A stretch of DNA of 64,000 nucleotides from UBA699 sp050261915 (GCA_050261915.1 JBLNDT010000048.1:1-64000); one strand, 5' to 3'. Positions 50,467 through 60,264 are shown, counted from the stretch's first letter. Notes: generated by a model not told the origin, from the sequence alone. A program made the numbers and translations.

Positions 50467-51333
50467 ATGAATCTATATGTTAGTTTAGTGAATGATGCCA
50501 TTGAATTTATCGAGTCAAATATTCATAAACATATATCTCTTGAGGATCTTGGGAATTATTTATGTGTTTCTAAATTTCATTTTAACAGAATGTTTAAAAC
50601 AGTGTCCGGCATTACCCTTAAACAATATATATTAGGTAGGAAATTAACTCTGGCACTTCAGTACATTTGTGAGAATGAAATATCTGTTATAGATTGTGCT
50701 TTGGAATTTGGCTTTGAATACCCCGAGGTATTCAGCAGGGCCTTCAAAAAGCAATTTGGAATATCACCCTCCCAGTGCAGAAATACGGAGATTAATAAAG
50801 GTCTTGTAAATAAAGCCTGCCTGGTGGAGCGTGATATAGTTAATTTCAGAGGCAGCCTTACTCTTAACGGACATTGTATATATTTAAACGAGCTTAATCT
50901 GGAAGGAGTGTTTTTGGAGGTTGATGCCAGTAGTTCAAATTTTAAGAGTTCCCTAAATAATGCAGGAGAAAGGTTTATAAATGAATCAATGATTTGCAGC
51001 TGGCTTGAGCATGAAAATTTATACGCAGCAGTGTGCTGCCATGGGAAAGATAATGGGGAATATACTGTTTATTACGGTAAAATCATTAATAAAACCAATC
51101 CAACAAGTATCTTTCAAAAAAACACTGTTCCAAAGGGCTGGTATGCGGAGTTTATGTATCAGGGAGATATTTTTAATATTAGTGAAGCTTTTATAGATGA
51201 CCTTTACAGGTGGATCATTGTAAAAGAAGTGCATCTTAATCAAAATGGCATAGGGATGCTTAATATCTTTGGAAAGGATTATGAAAACACAGGGTTGGTT
51301 AAAGTTTTAGTTCCAGTAAAGGACCCCTTTTAA
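50467..51333 (+). CDS. AraC-family regulator with C-terminal effector domain
   Basis: A 288-residue regulator: two helix-turn-helix motifs of AraC type at the N terminus (LEDLGNYLCVSKFHFNRMFK and VIDCALEFGFEYPEVFSRAF), then a GyrI-like effector domain. ATG 50467 was chosen (GGGGG 8 bases upstream); an ATG at 50431 has no such site. It is divergent from the nucleoside hydrolase-ABC operon and is its likely activator or repressor. Confidence 0.9.
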   Translation: MNLYVSLVNDAIEFIESNIHKHISLEDLGNYLCVSKFHFNRMFKTVSGITLKQYILGRKLTLALQYICENEISVIDCALEFGFEYPEVFSRAFKKQFGISPSQCRNTEINKGLVNKACLVERDIVNFRGSLTLNGHCIYLNELNLEGVFLEVDASSSNFKSSLNNAGERFINESMICSWLEHENLYAAVCCHGKDNGEYTVYYGKIINKTNPTSIFQKNTVPKGWYAEFMYQGDIFNISEAFIDDLYRWIIVKEVHLNQNGIGMLNIFGKDYENTGLVKVLVPVKDPF

Positions 51334-51428
51334 ACAGCAAGTTTTGTCATGAAGACACCTTAAAAGTAAGCTAGTATGGAAGTAAGAAGATTTTCTTGCT
51401 TCCATTTATTTTTGAAAGGAGAATTTTT

Positions 51429-52274
51429 ATGATAAATCTTAAAGGAACAGTTGCAATAGTAACCGGGGGCAGCCGGGGAGTAGGAAAAGGAGCTGCCATA
51501 GGACTTGGAGAAGCGGGAGCTGTTGTTTATGTTACAGGCCGCAGTGAAAATGGCAGCAATATGCCTGACTTCCTTAAAGATACAAGTATCTATAAAACAG
51601 CAGAAGAAATAACAGCAAAAGGTGGAGTTGGTATTCCGGTAAAATGTGACCATAACAATGATGAAGAAGTCGAAGCTTTATTTAAAAGAGTTTATAAGGA
51701 AAATGGGAAACTTGATATTTTAGTTAATAATGCATGGGGGGGAGGCATTCATGCCGTTAACCAGTATTTTTTTAATACCCCGTTTTGGGAGCAGCCTGTT
51801 TCACTTTGGGATGATAACTTCAATGTAGGTCTCAGGTCTAATTATATTGCCAGCAGACTTGCAGCAAAAATAATGATAAATCAGAAAAGTGGACTCGTCG
51901 TAAACATATCCTTTTACGGAGGGAGGAGGTATTTAAATAATGTAGCCTATGGGGTATGCAAGGCAGCTGTGGACAGACTTTCTCAAGATACAGCCCTGGA
52001 GCTAAAAGATTATGGAGTATCTGTATTTTCACTTTATCCTGGTCAGGTCAGTACAGAAGGTATGGTAGAATACTCAAAATATAACAGCAGCATTAACCTT
52101 GATAAAATGGAATCCCCTCAATTTACCGGCAGGTGTATAGCAGCCCTTGCCGGAGATAAAAATATAATTGAAAACACAGGCAAAATACTAATAACCTCGG
52201 AAATAGCAGAACATTATAGATTTACAGATATTAATGGAAAACTTCCAAAATCATTGAAATCTGAACTATGGTAA
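51429..52274 (+). CDS. Short-chain dehydrogenase/reductase
   Basis: A 281-residue SDR: cofactor loop TGGSRGVGK at the N terminus, LVNNAWGGG, and the catalytic pair in YGVCKAA (Tyr-x3-Lys) after the Ser in NISFYGG. It resembles the DHRS1-like group. Substrate is unknown. ATG 51429 follows AAAGGAG by 7 bases. It precedes the CooS-like gene by 60 bases in the same direction; a functional tie is not clear. Confidence 0.9.
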   Translation: MINLKGTVAIVTGGSRGVGKGAAIGLGEAGAVVYVTGRSENGSNMPDFLKDTSIYKTAEEITAKGGVGIPVKCDHNNDEEVEALFKRVYKENGKLDILVNNAWGGGIHAVNQYFFNTPFWEQPVSLWDDNFNVGLRSNYIASRLAAKIMINQKSGLVVNISFYGGRRYLNNVAYGVCKAAVDRLSQDTALELKDYGVSVFSLYPGQVSTEGMVEYSKYNSSINLDKMESPQFTGRCIAALAGDKNIIENTGKILITSEIAEHYRFTDINGKLPKSLKSELW

Positions 52275-52334
52275 TGTATAAATATTTTCCTGTTAAGAAA
52301 AACTATTAGTAGCGTTATAACGGGAGGTATATAT

Positions 52335-54248
52335 ATGAGCGAAACTATTTTAGAAAAAACAGAAGGCAGGGTAAGCTACCATGATTCCGTAGAGGAAATG
52401 TTAAAAAGAATAAGAGAAGATGGTATGTCCAATGTATTTGACCGATATGCAGCACAGGAAAAAATAAGGTGCAAGTTTTGCCTTGAAGGTTTAAGCTGTC
52501 AGCTTTGCTCCCAGGGTCCCTGTAGGATAAACCTTAATGGAGAACAGCAAACTGGAGCTTGTGGAATAGGCCCGGATGCAATGGCCATGAGAAATCTTCT
52601 CCTAAAGAATATTATGGGTGCAGGCACCTACAGCCACCATGCCTATGAAGCCTTTAGAACCTTAAGGGCCACAGGTGAGGGGAAAACCCCTTTTGAAATA
52701 AAGGATAAAAATAAATTAAAGTGGATGTGTGAAAAGGTTGGAATAAACACAGAGGGCGACGTAAATAAAATGGCAGTTATGCTGTCAGATTTTCTTGAAG
52801 GAGAAATGGGAAAAGATATTGAAGAACCAAGCGTCATGGTGGAGGTTTTTGCACCCTCAAAAAGAAAAAAAGTTTGGAGGGACCTTGGAGTTTACCCCTC
52901 TGGAGTAGTTCATGAGGAACAAAATGCAGTGGCAAGCTGCTTAACCAATGTGGATGGAGATTACGTATCCCTAGCCAAGAAGGCACTAAGCCTTGGAATA
53001 TCAACAATTTATACGGCTCAGATAGGTCTTGAAATGGTTCAGGATATACTATTTGGCACTCCTATGCCTCATGAAGTTAATGTGGATCTTGGAATAATGG
53101 ATCCTGATTATGTAAATATAGTTTTCAATGGACATCAGCCCTGGGCAGGAGTTGCAACTCTACAAAAGGCAAAAATGAAGGAAGTGCAGGATAAGGCAAA
53201 GGCTGCAGGTGCCAAAGGCTTAAGGATTACAGGATCAATAGAAACAGGCCAGGAACTCCTTCAAAGATTTGAAGTTGATGATGTATTTACAGGATTAATG
53301 GGTAACTGGCTCTCCATAGAACCCCTCCTTGCAACAGGAACTGTGGATGTTCTCGCCATGGAGGAAAACTGTTCACCCCCTGCCATAGACCATTATGCTG
53401 AAAAGTACCAAATAACCCTTGTGGGAATAAGCACAATAATCGGTGTTCCAGGCTTAAATCACCAAATTCCCTACAGTCCTTCAAAAGTAAACGAAATGGC
53501 AGATCAACTAATTGACCTTGGAATTGAAAATTTTAAAAAGAGAAAGAACAGCGTAGCTCCAAAGGTACCAAAAATTATTCAAAAAGCAATAGCCGGCTTT
53601 TCCACGGAAGCAGTGTTAAGTGCCCTTGGAAATAAGCTTGATCCTCTTGTTGAGGTTATTGCTGCAGGAAAAATGAAAGGAGTTGTTGCCCTGGCAAACT
53701 GCTCTACCCTTAGAAACGGACCTCAGGATTGGAATACAGTTAATCTTGTAAAGGAATTAATTAAAAAAGACATACTTGTGGTAGCAGGGGGCTGTGGAAA
53801 TCACGCTCTTGAGGTTGCCGGTCTTTGCAGCCTTGATGCTTTAAATATTACAGGGAGCGGCCTTAAAGATGTGTGTAGCATGCTTAAAATACCACCTGTT
53901 TTAAGCTTTGGAACCTGTACGGATACAGGGCGAATATCCATGTTGGTTACAGCTCTTGCCGAGCATCTTAATGTGGATATCCCAGAGCTTCCAATTGCCG
54001 TAACAGCTCCTGAATGGATGGAACAAAAGGCAACCATAGATGGAATATTTGCTATAGCTTATGGAGCATATACCCATCTATCCCCTACCCCATTTTTAAC
54101 AGGTGCAAAAAATCTTGTTAAGCTTCTTACTGAAGATGTGGAAGGATTAACAGGGGGAAAGGTTGCTCTTGGTGATAACCCAGTTCAGGTTGCTGCGGAT
54201 ATTGAAGCGCACATATTAAAGAAAAGAAAAGGACTTGGCTTAAGCTAA
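52335..54248 (+). CDS. cooS: Anaerobic carbon monoxide dehydrogenase (CooS) homologue with altered active site
   Basis: A 637-residue protein of full CooS length. The N-terminal cysteines read IRCKFCLEGLSCQLCSQGPC (C46, C49, C55, C58, C63); the first pair is CxxC, unlike the usual spacing of the D-cluster. Several cluster-C ligand positions keep Cys (C346, C456, C487, C528), but the GICCTG motif has become GSIETG, placing Glu303 where a ligand Cys should be, and the HGH motif reads NGH (265-267). The His tunnel is mostly lost (TYSHHAYEAFRT). No cooC, cooF or acetyl-CoA synthase genes are near. It may not oxidise CO. Confidence 0.88.
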   Translation: MSETILEKTEGRVSYHDSVEEMLKRIREDGMSNVFDRYAAQEKIRCKFCLEGLSCQLCSQGPCRINLNGEQQTGACGIGPDAMAMRNLLLKNIMGAGTYSHHAYEAFRTLRATGEGKTPFEIKDKNKLKWMCEKVGINTEGDVNKMAVMLSDFLEGEMGKDIEEPSVMVEVFAPSKRKKVWRDLGVYPSGVVHEEQNAVASCLTNVDGDYVSLAKKALSLGISTIYTAQIGLEMVQDILFGTPMPHEVNVDLGIMDPDYVNIVFNGHQPWAGVATLQKAKMKEVQDKAKAAGAKGLRITGSIETGQELLQRFEVDDVFTGLMGNWLSIEPLLATGTVDVLAMEENCSPPAIDHYAEKYQITLVGISTIIGVPGLNHQIPYSPSKVNEMADQLIDLGIENFKKRKNSVAPKVPKIIQKAIAGFSTEAVLSALGNKLDPLVEVIAAGKMKGVVALANCSTLRNGPQDWNTVNLVKELIKKDILVVAGGCGNHALEVAGLCSLDALNITGSGLKDVCSMLKIPPVLSFGTCTDTGRISMLVTALAEHLNVDIPELPIAVTAPEWMEQKATIDGIFAIAYGAYTHLSPTPFLTGAKNLVKLLTEDVEGLTGGKVALGDNPVQVAADIEAHILKKRKGLGLS

Positions 54249-54249
54249 T

Positions 54250-54278
54250 AAAAATGCTGCAAATTGCAGCATTTTTTA
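54250..54278 (+). terminator. Rho-independent terminator after cooS
   Basis: Stem AAAATGCTGCAA / TTGCAGCATTTT, then a T-run. Confidence 0.85.
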
Positions 54279-54363
54279 TTTGTTAATATTTTCGAAAATT
54301 GATTAATAGCAATTCATATGGTAAAATGTTACATATAAATATTTGGAATTAGGGGGGGAGTTA

Positions 54364-55716
54364 ATGAGAAAAATATTATTTTTCATACTAACATTATTTT
54401 TTACTTTAAGTAATTCTGGTTCATTTGTCTTAGCTTCAGACACTAATGAAAATATGCAGGCTGTTTGGATGACTACAGTTTATAATGTAGACTTTCCAAG
54501 TACTAAAAATGATATGGCCACTCAAAAATATGAATATATTAAAAAATTAGACAAGCTTAAATCCATAGGTATAAACACAATAGTTGTCCAGATCAGGCCG
54601 AAATCAGACTCATTGTATAAGTCTGATATAAATCCTTGGTCTGATGTGTTAACTGGAACTCAAGGTCAATATCCTGGTTATGACCCTATGGCTTTCATGA
54701 TAGAGGAAGCACACAAGAGGGGATTGGCCTTTCATGCCTGGTTAAATCCATATAGGATAACTACCTCTGGAACTGATTTAAATTCACTTTGTCCTTCACA
54801 TCCTGCAAGGCTTCATCCTGAATGGGTTATAGCTTATAATAATGCATTGTATTACAACCCTGAACTCACAGAAGTTAAAAATTATATAACCGCAACAGTA
54901 CAGGAAATCGTAAAGAATTACAATGTAGATGCTATCCACTTTGATGATTATTTTTACCCATCAAATTATCCTCTCCCACCTGGTGAAGGGATAGACGGAA
55001 CAATGGCAAACAGCCGAAGACAGCATGTTAATGATATGATTAAGCAGGTAAGCGAAGCAATTAAGGCTGTAAACAGCTCTGTATTGTTTGGTGTAAGTCC
55101 AATGGGAATATGGAAAAACAATACTACTGATATTACAGGTTCCAATACTTCTGGCACAGAGTCCTACTATTATGTTTATGGAGACACTAGAACCTGGATA
55201 AAGAACCATTGGATTGACTACATAGTACCACAAATATACTGGGAAACAGGAAACACCTCTGCCGACTATGAAACATTGGTTAAATGGTGGTCAGATGAGG
55301 TAAAAGGTACTAATGTTAAACTATATATAGGCCAGGGAATTTATAAAGAAACTGTAGCAGGGCAAATAGACAGCCAACTGAACATAAATAAGAAATACCC
55401 AGAAGTTTTGGGCAGCTTTTATTATGGAATGGGGAACCTGCTTTCAAATACTTCAGGGTGCTTAGATAAAATCTCTGCCTTTAACCAGGCAATTCCCTCC
55501 CAGGATACACCTAATTCTTACCTTGAAAAAGGAATAACCTCAGCCAGTACCTTAAACATAAGAAGCGGAGGAGGCTTGGGATATTCCATTATAGCCTCAG
55601 CACCCTGGGGTACGGAGGTTACTATTTTAGGCAGCATACCTGGCTGGTATAATGTTAAGCTTCCAAATGGCCAAGTTGGCTGGGCTAGTGCATATTATAT
55701 AAGAATACCTAACTAA
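54364..55716 (+). CDS. Secreted family-10-like glycosylhydrolase (GHL10/YngK type) with C-terminal SH3b domain
   Basis: A 450-residue secreted protein with a signal peptide (KILFFILTLFFTLSNSGSFV, cut near SDTNE). The catalytic region has VWMTTVYNVDFPS, FHAWLNPYRI, VDAIHFDDYFYP and YIVPQIYWE, typical of the DUF187/GHL10 group. The last 60 residues form a bacterial SH3 domain (SASTLNIRSGGGLGYSIIAS) that binds cell wall. Probably a peptidoglycan-active enzyme. ATG 54364 follows GGGGGGAG. Confidence 0.9.
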   Translation: MRKILFFILTLFFTLSNSGSFVLASDTNENMQAVWMTTVYNVDFPSTKNDMATQKYEYIKKLDKLKSIGINTIVVQIRPKSDSLYKSDINPWSDVLTGTQGQYPGYDPMAFMIEEAHKRGLAFHAWLNPYRITTSGTDLNSLCPSHPARLHPEWVIAYNNALYYNPELTEVKNYITATVQEIVKNYNVDAIHFDDYFYPSNYPLPPGEGIDGTMANSRRQHVNDMIKQVSEAIKAVNSSVLFGVSPMGIWKNNTTDITGSNTSGTESYYYVYGDTRTWIKNHWIDYIVPQIYWETGNTSADYETLVKWWSDEVKGTNVKLYIGQGIYKETVAGQIDSQLNINKKYPEVLGSFYYGMGNLLSNTSGCLDKISAFNQAIPSQDTPNSYLEKGITSASTLNIRSGGGLGYSIIASAPWGTEVTILGSIPGWYNVKLPNGQVGWASAYYIRIPN

Positions 55717-55744
55717 GAAAGGCGTACTATAAGTACGCCTTTCT
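55716..55744. terminator. Bidirectional terminator
   Basis: A perfect 13-base stem (AGAAAGGCGTACT / AGTACGCCTTTCT) with a 3-base centre, between converging genes; it overlaps the last base of the hydrolase stop codon. Confidence 0.87.
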
Positions 55745-55745
55745 A

Positions 55746-56372
55746 TTATCTTATAAAATTTGTAATTGCCCTCGGTTCCTTTTCTGGAAGGTTTACCCCT
55801 GCTTCTTTTCCAGCTTCTATTGACTTTAATAGCCAGGCCATATTCTTTCCAAGGGTCCTCATTGTCTGCATTCCTTCAAGATCCTGTCTTATTTCCTCTG
55901 GAGTGTTTCCATGTACCATATTCCAGTATTGTGAACTAACTATAGGCATGTTTGATATTGCAAAGTACTTATTAAGTTGGTCAAAGGCTGCTGTGGATCC
56001 TCCTCTTCTGCAGGTAACAATTGCCGCTCCTGGTTTATATGGCATTCCTCCGGTTGCATAGAAAAATCTGTCAAGAAACGAAGTTATTTGCCCAGATGCT
56101 GCTGCATAATGAACAGGAGAACCAAAAATGATACCATCTGCCTCTTTTGCCTTTTCAATTCCAATATTTACAGTATCCTCATTAAATATACATTTGCCAG
56201 ACTTAGAGGTGAAACATACTTTGCATGCTGTGCAGCCTCTTATAGGCTTAACCCCCACATGAAAAATTTCTGTATCAATTCCCTCTTTATTAAGCTCCAA
56301 GGCAATTTCAGACAGTGCTGTAAAGGTACAGCCTTCAGCTTTAGGACTTCCGTTGATAAGTAATACTTTCAT
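55746..56372 (-). CDS. NADPH-dependent FMN reductase / iron-sulphur flavoprotein-like
   Basis: A 208-residue flavodoxin-fold protein: FMN-binding LLINGSPKAEGCTFTALSE, then the cysteine cluster GCTACKVCFTSKSGKC, which may bind an iron-sulphur cluster, and IIFGSPVHYAAASGQ. Such proteins reduce FMN, metals or quinones. The start follows AAAAGGAGGG. Free-standing gene. Confidence 0.9.
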   Translation of the reverse strand: MKVLLINGSPKAEGCTFTALSEIALELNKEGIDTEIFHVGVKPIRGCTACKVCFTSKSGKCIFNEDTVNIGIEKAKEADGIIFGSPVHYAAASGQITSFLDRFFYATGGMPYKPGAAIVTCRRGGSTAAFDQLNKYFAISNMPIVSSQYWNMVHGNTPEEIRQDLEGMQTMRTLGKNMAWLLKSIEAGKEAGVNLPEKEPRAITNFIR

Positions 56373-56530
56373 ATATTAACCCTCCTTTTATATATTTTGA
56401 ATTTTTAATAATTAACATAGCTAATAAACAGCAGTTCGCATCCTTTTTAATCCATAATTGCCTTAATTTGTATTTTACTTTATAATATTATTAGCAAATA
56501 ATGGTTTTAAAGCCGAAAGGATGTTTTGCA

Positions 56531-57124
56531 ATGAAATATAAAAAAAGTATCTTAGTAATCTTAATAATTGTATTTAGTATTGCCACATATTTTTACTATA
56601 AGAATTATGCAAATAGTGAAAATCCAAATAGGATTACTAGTGACCAAACAAAATTTCAAAATCAAAACAAGATTGTTGTAGACCAATCAAAATTAGATGA
56701 AATATCTAAAGAAACCGGAATTAGTGGACTAAAATTATCTGATAATAAAATATATAAAGATAATATTGAAATCGGATTTCGTGATGAAGGAACTTTATGG
56801 TATCAAATGTGGATTATGTCAGGTTATATTGTTACAAAGGATTATTTACCCTTAGCTAGTCCAGATCCTAGTTATAAACCAAACCAATTTTCAAAAGATA
56901 ATATTAATTGGCTCATTATGGAGATTTCAGTTAGAGATATACAACATAAGGATAAATTATTAAAGATATTGAGAGATTGGAATAGTAATAACTTCTCAGA
57001 TGCTGTAAATGAACACAATTATTTATGGAATTATATTAAAGATGATTATGGAACAGCCCAAAAGCTAAATGCAGAATCTATAAAATTATATGAAGAAAAA
57101 GGCAAAATTGAAACACAAAATTAA
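56531..57124 (+). CDS. Membrane-anchored protein with DUF6241-like domain
   Basis: A 197-residue protein with an N-terminal membrane anchor (SILVILIIVFSIATYFYY) and an external domain: IGFRDEGTLWYQMWIMSGYI, then LRDWNSNNFSDAVNEHNYLW and GTAQKLNAESIKLY. The C-terminal pattern resembles the DUF6241 family. ATG 56531 has AAAGG 10 bases upstream. Function unknown. Confidence 0.7.
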   Translation: MKYKKSILVILIIVFSIATYFYYKNYANSENPNRITSDQTKFQNQNKIVVDQSKLDEISKETGISGLKLSDNKIYKDNIEIGFRDEGTLWYQMWIMSGYIVTKDYLPLASPDPSYKPNQFSKDNINWLIMEISVRDIQHKDKLLKILRDWNSNNFSDAVNEHNYLWNYIKDDYGTAQKLNAESIKLYEEKGKIETQN

Positions 57125-57136
57125 ACCTTCAATAAT

Positions 57137-57811
57137 CTAAATATTTTCAATTTGCCAATCTATAGGTTCCTTCCCCTGAGATATGAGGAAATCATTTGCC
57201 TTTGAAAAAGGCTTGCTTCCAAAAAAACCACCATAGGCTGAAAGTGGACTTGGATGCACCGACTTTATAATAAAATGTCTTGGATTATTTATTATAGAAA
57301 GCTTTGATTGGGCATTTTTACCCAAAAGTATAAAAACCACAGGGTCCTCTCTTTGGTTTAAGATATTAATAACCCTATCGGTGAATTGTTCCCAGCCTTT
57401 GTTTTTATGTGAATTAGCCTCACCCTCACAAACTGTTAGTACTGTGTTTAACAGCAAAACCCCTTGGTCTGCCCATTTTTTAAGATAACCATTATTAGGT
57501 ATATAGCAGCCTAAATCGCTATTAAGCTCTTTAAAAATATTCATAAGAGATGGCGGAGGCTGAACTCCAGGCTTAACGGAAAAACTCAAGCCATGAGCCT
57601 GGTTAGGACCGTGATACGGGTCTTGTCCAATTATAACAACTTTAACATCCTTATAATCCGTATAGTGGAGTGCATTAAATATATCATGCATATTTGGATA
57701 TATTTTTTTTGTATTATACTCATTAATTAGAAATTTTCTTAAGGATAAGTAATATTCCTTCTCAAACTCATCCTGCAGTAAATCCTGCCATTGATTTTTT
57801 AATATTTTCAT
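57137..57811 (-). CDS. ung: Uracil-DNA glycosylase
   Basis: A 224-residue family-1 uracil-DNA glycosylase: catalytic GQDPYHGPNQAHGLSFSV, and the DNA-contact loop HPSPLSAYGG. It removes uracil from DNA to start base excision repair. The start has AGGTG upstream. Single gene, well conserved. Confidence 0.96.
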   Translation of the reverse strand: MKILKNQWQDLLQDEFEKEYYLSLRKFLINEYNTKKIYPNMHDIFNALHYTDYKDVKVVIIGQDPYHGPNQAHGLSFSVKPGVQPPPSLMNIFKELNSDLGCYIPNNGYLKKWADQGVLLLNTVLTVCEGEANSHKNKGWEQFTDRVINILNQREDPVVFILLGKNAQSKLSIINNPRHFIIKSVHPSPLSAYGGFFGSKPFSKANDFLISQGKEPIDWQIENI

Positions 57812-57895
57812 TTAAATCACCTGATGATATTATACCATAAAGTTCCTATATTATATTCCGATAATTAACCATATTTATTTGTGAGGTGATAATCC

Positions 57896-58921
57896 TTGAA
57901 AATCCAAAGCTATGCAATAGACATGCAAAGTAAATCCAGTTATACAAAAGTAGAGACCACAGAAGAAAACCTGAAATATTGGAAGGACAGTAATCCTGGC
58001 ACTAATGTGGATTCAATACAGTTTTCCAGTGAGGGTGTAGAAAAATCAAAAGATTGCTCACAATTTGAATTAACTATTTCCGAGGAAGATAAAAATAAAA
58101 TCAGGCTTTTAGAGGAGTTTCTATCAAGACTTACAGGGAAAAGGGTGAAATTCAAGATTACTGACTCAATAAAGCTGGATGACGATACCAGTGAATGTGT
58201 AGATAAAATAAAAAATATGCAAATGGGAAGAACTTCATCTAATTCTGGAAGAAAGGGCTGGGGCCTTGAATATAATTTCAGCAATACTACCTTGGAATCA
58301 CAAAAAATGAACTTTAATACAAAAGGCATAATTAAAACTCTGGATGGCAGAACCATTGATATCTCTGTTGAGCTGAATATGAGCAGGGAATTCATTAGCC
58401 ATACAAGCCTTAATATTAAAGCAGGAGATGCATTAATAGATCCGCTGATTATAAACTATTCTGGAAATACTCCAAGTCTCACGAAAAAAATATATTCCTT
58501 TGATATAAACATGGACGGAGGGCTTGAACAAATTTCATTTCCTACTGAAGGCAGCGGCTTTTTAGCCCTGGACAGCAATAATGACGGTGTTATAAATGAT
58601 GGAAAAGAATTGTTTGGACCATCTAGTGGCAGTGGTTTTGATGAATTGAAGAAATATGATTCAGATGGGAACAACTGGATCGATGAAAATGACAGCATTT
58701 TTAATAGACTTCAAATATGGACAAAGGATGAAAGCGGCAATGACAAGCTTTTTGCTTTGGGTCAAGCCGGTATTGGCGCAGTATTTCTCGGGAATATAAG
58801 TACTCAATTCGATATAAACAATAATTCAAATGATACCCTGGGAAAGGTTCAATCATCAGGGATATTCCTAAAGGAGGACGGAACCCCGGGGGTTATACAG
58901 CATCTTGATATTTCAGTTTAA
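57896..58921 (+). CDS. EF-hand-like calcium-binding protein without signal peptide
   Basis: A 341-residue protein. The N-terminal half is charged and of unknown fold, while the C-terminal part has two calcium-loop-like segments, DSNNDGVINDGKELFG and DSDGNNWIDENDSIF, and a beta-rich end. No signal peptide or membrane segment is visible. Start TTG 57896 follows GAGGTG by 7 bases. Related domains occur in many bacteria with unknown role. Confidence 0.75.
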   Translation: MKIQSYAIDMQSKSSYTKVETTEENLKYWKDSNPGTNVDSIQFSSEGVEKSKDCSQFELTISEEDKNKIRLLEEFLSRLTGKRVKFKITDSIKLDDDTSECVDKIKNMQMGRTSSNSGRKGWGLEYNFSNTTLESQKMNFNTKGIIKTLDGRTIDISVELNMSREFISHTSLNIKAGDALIDPLIINYSGNTPSLTKKIYSFDINMDGGLEQISFPTEGSGFLALDSNNDGVINDGKELFGPSSGSGFDELKKYDSDGNNWIDENDSIFNRLQIWTKDESGNDKLFALGQAGIGAVFLGNISTQFDINNNSNDTLGKVQSSGIFLKEDGTPGVIQHLDISV

Positions 58922-58922
58922 A

Positions 58923-58947
58923 GGCAGCTTCATCAGCTGCCTAATTT
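58923..58947. terminator. Bidirectional terminator between EF-hand gene and chemoreceptor gene
   Basis: A perfect 7-base stem GGCAGCT / AGCTGCC with loop TCATC, then AATTTTATA. Confidence 0.72.
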
Positions 58948-60098
58948 TATAGTTCATTAGCTATTTTATTTAATTCTATAGACATGGAAGTTATTTCTTC
59001 AATGCTCGCTGTAATTTCCTCTGTTGCTGCTGCCTGCTCCTGGCTTGAAGACAGGGACTCCTGACTTTTTAGGCTTGTTTCTTCTACCTTGGCTTTTATC
59101 CTGTCAGTGAGTTCCTTGATTTTAGGCACAGTACCTTTTGATTGCTCTGATAGGTTTCTTATTTCTTGTGCAACTACTCCAAAACCTCTCCCAGCTTCTC
59201 CTGCTCTTGCTGCTTCAATGGCAGCATTTAATCCAAGCATCTTTGTTTCATCTGCTATTGCCTTTATAAAACTGGACACTTCATTTATTTCTTCTGAAAG
59301 CTTAGTTATTTCTTTAATTTCGTTGTTTAGCTCCTGCTCATTTGCATGAATATTTGATGCTGAAGCAGCTAGTTCCTCAATTGCTGATGCTATACCGGAA
59401 AGACCTGTTCCAAGATTGTTTGACATCTCAGTAAGATTTCCTGCAAGGGCTTTTGGAATTACTACTCCCAAGGTGCCTACCACTTCTGTTGCATTTTCTT
59501 CATCAAACATTGGATAAGAAGTTACTAATACAGGAACGCCGTATACAGATTTATCCACTTCAGCTGTAATATGTTTTTTTGATTGTATAACCTTATAGGC
59601 TATATCAGTTTCTTTCAGCTTATACCCAATTGGCTTATCCGTCATGTCATATTTCTTTGAAGGCTGCCTTTCAATTATGCTCTGTAAATCTGTTGCGTAT
59701 AGAAAAGCTCCTTCCGGGAACATGTCAGCAACTATTGGAGCATAATCTCCAAAGGATTTAAATACTGGATGGAGCCTAGGAAATAACATTGAATATGCTC
59801 CAACAGGTTGTCCCTCATCATTAACAAGAGGTTCAGCTACTGTACTTAATCTCATGCCATACATAGACCTTGGAATGTTTTGAACCACAGCTCTGTTTTC
59901 TTTCATTGCCTTTGCTGCTATGCTGGTGCTGCTGATTTTATCTCCAACTTGAAATATATCCAAATCAAAGGCTTTTGAGGCTTTTCTCCAAGTTATAGTA
60001 TCTCCTTCAATTATCAAATATATTACACCACCAGGTATAACATCTGCTTGGAGTTCAGACATGGCTTTTAAATTATCGATTGAGTTTATATTAATCAT
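58947..60098 (-). CDS. Soluble methyl-accepting chemotaxis protein, copy 1
   Basis: A 383-residue chemoreceptor with no membrane segment. The first 200 residues carry two related sensing modules: each ends in a region such as SMYGMRLSTVAEPLVND and SVYGVPVLVTSYPMFDE. The C-terminal part is the coiled signalling domain with the hairpin tip GLNAAIEAARAGEAGRGFGV, followed by a methylation-type helix. It is a paralogue of the next gene upstream. The start has GAGGGGG upstream. A cytoplasmic sensor is implied; the ligand is unknown. Confidence 0.9.
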   Translation of the reverse strand: MININSIDNLKAMSELQADVIPGGVIYLIIEGDTITWRKASKAFDLDIFQVGDKISSTSIAAKAMKENRAVVQNIPRSMYGMRLSTVAEPLVNDEGQPVGAYSMLFPRLHPVFKSFGDYAPIVADMFPEGAFLYATDLQSIIERQPSKKYDMTDKPIGYKLKETDIAYKVIQSKKHITAEVDKSVYGVPVLVTSYPMFDEENATEVVGTLGVVIPKALAGNLTEMSNNLGTGLSGIASAIEELAASASNIHANEQELNNEIKEITKLSEEINEVSSFIKAIADETKMLGLNAAIEAARAGEAGRGFGVVAQEIRNLSEQSKGTVPKIKELTDRIKAKVEETSLKSQESLSSSQEQAAATEEITASIEEITSMSIELNKIANEL

Positions 60099-60236
60099 GA
60101 TAACATCCCCCTCACCAATATAATACTAAAATTATTTAATATTTTTTTTAGTACCATTAACTTATTGATTTACCCCATTTAATTATATGACTAATTCACA
60201 TTTTATACAAAACAACAAATGGTTGTACCCCCATAT

Positions 60237-60260
60237 TAAAAGGCAGCCCTTAGGCTGCCT
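60237..60260 (-). terminator. Terminator after chemoreceptor copy 2
   Basis: Stem AGGCAGCC / GGCTGCCT with loop CTTA; on the minus strand a T-run follows. It closely resembles the hairpin at 58923-58947, a sign of duplication. Confidence 0.8.
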
Positions 60261-60264
60261 AATT

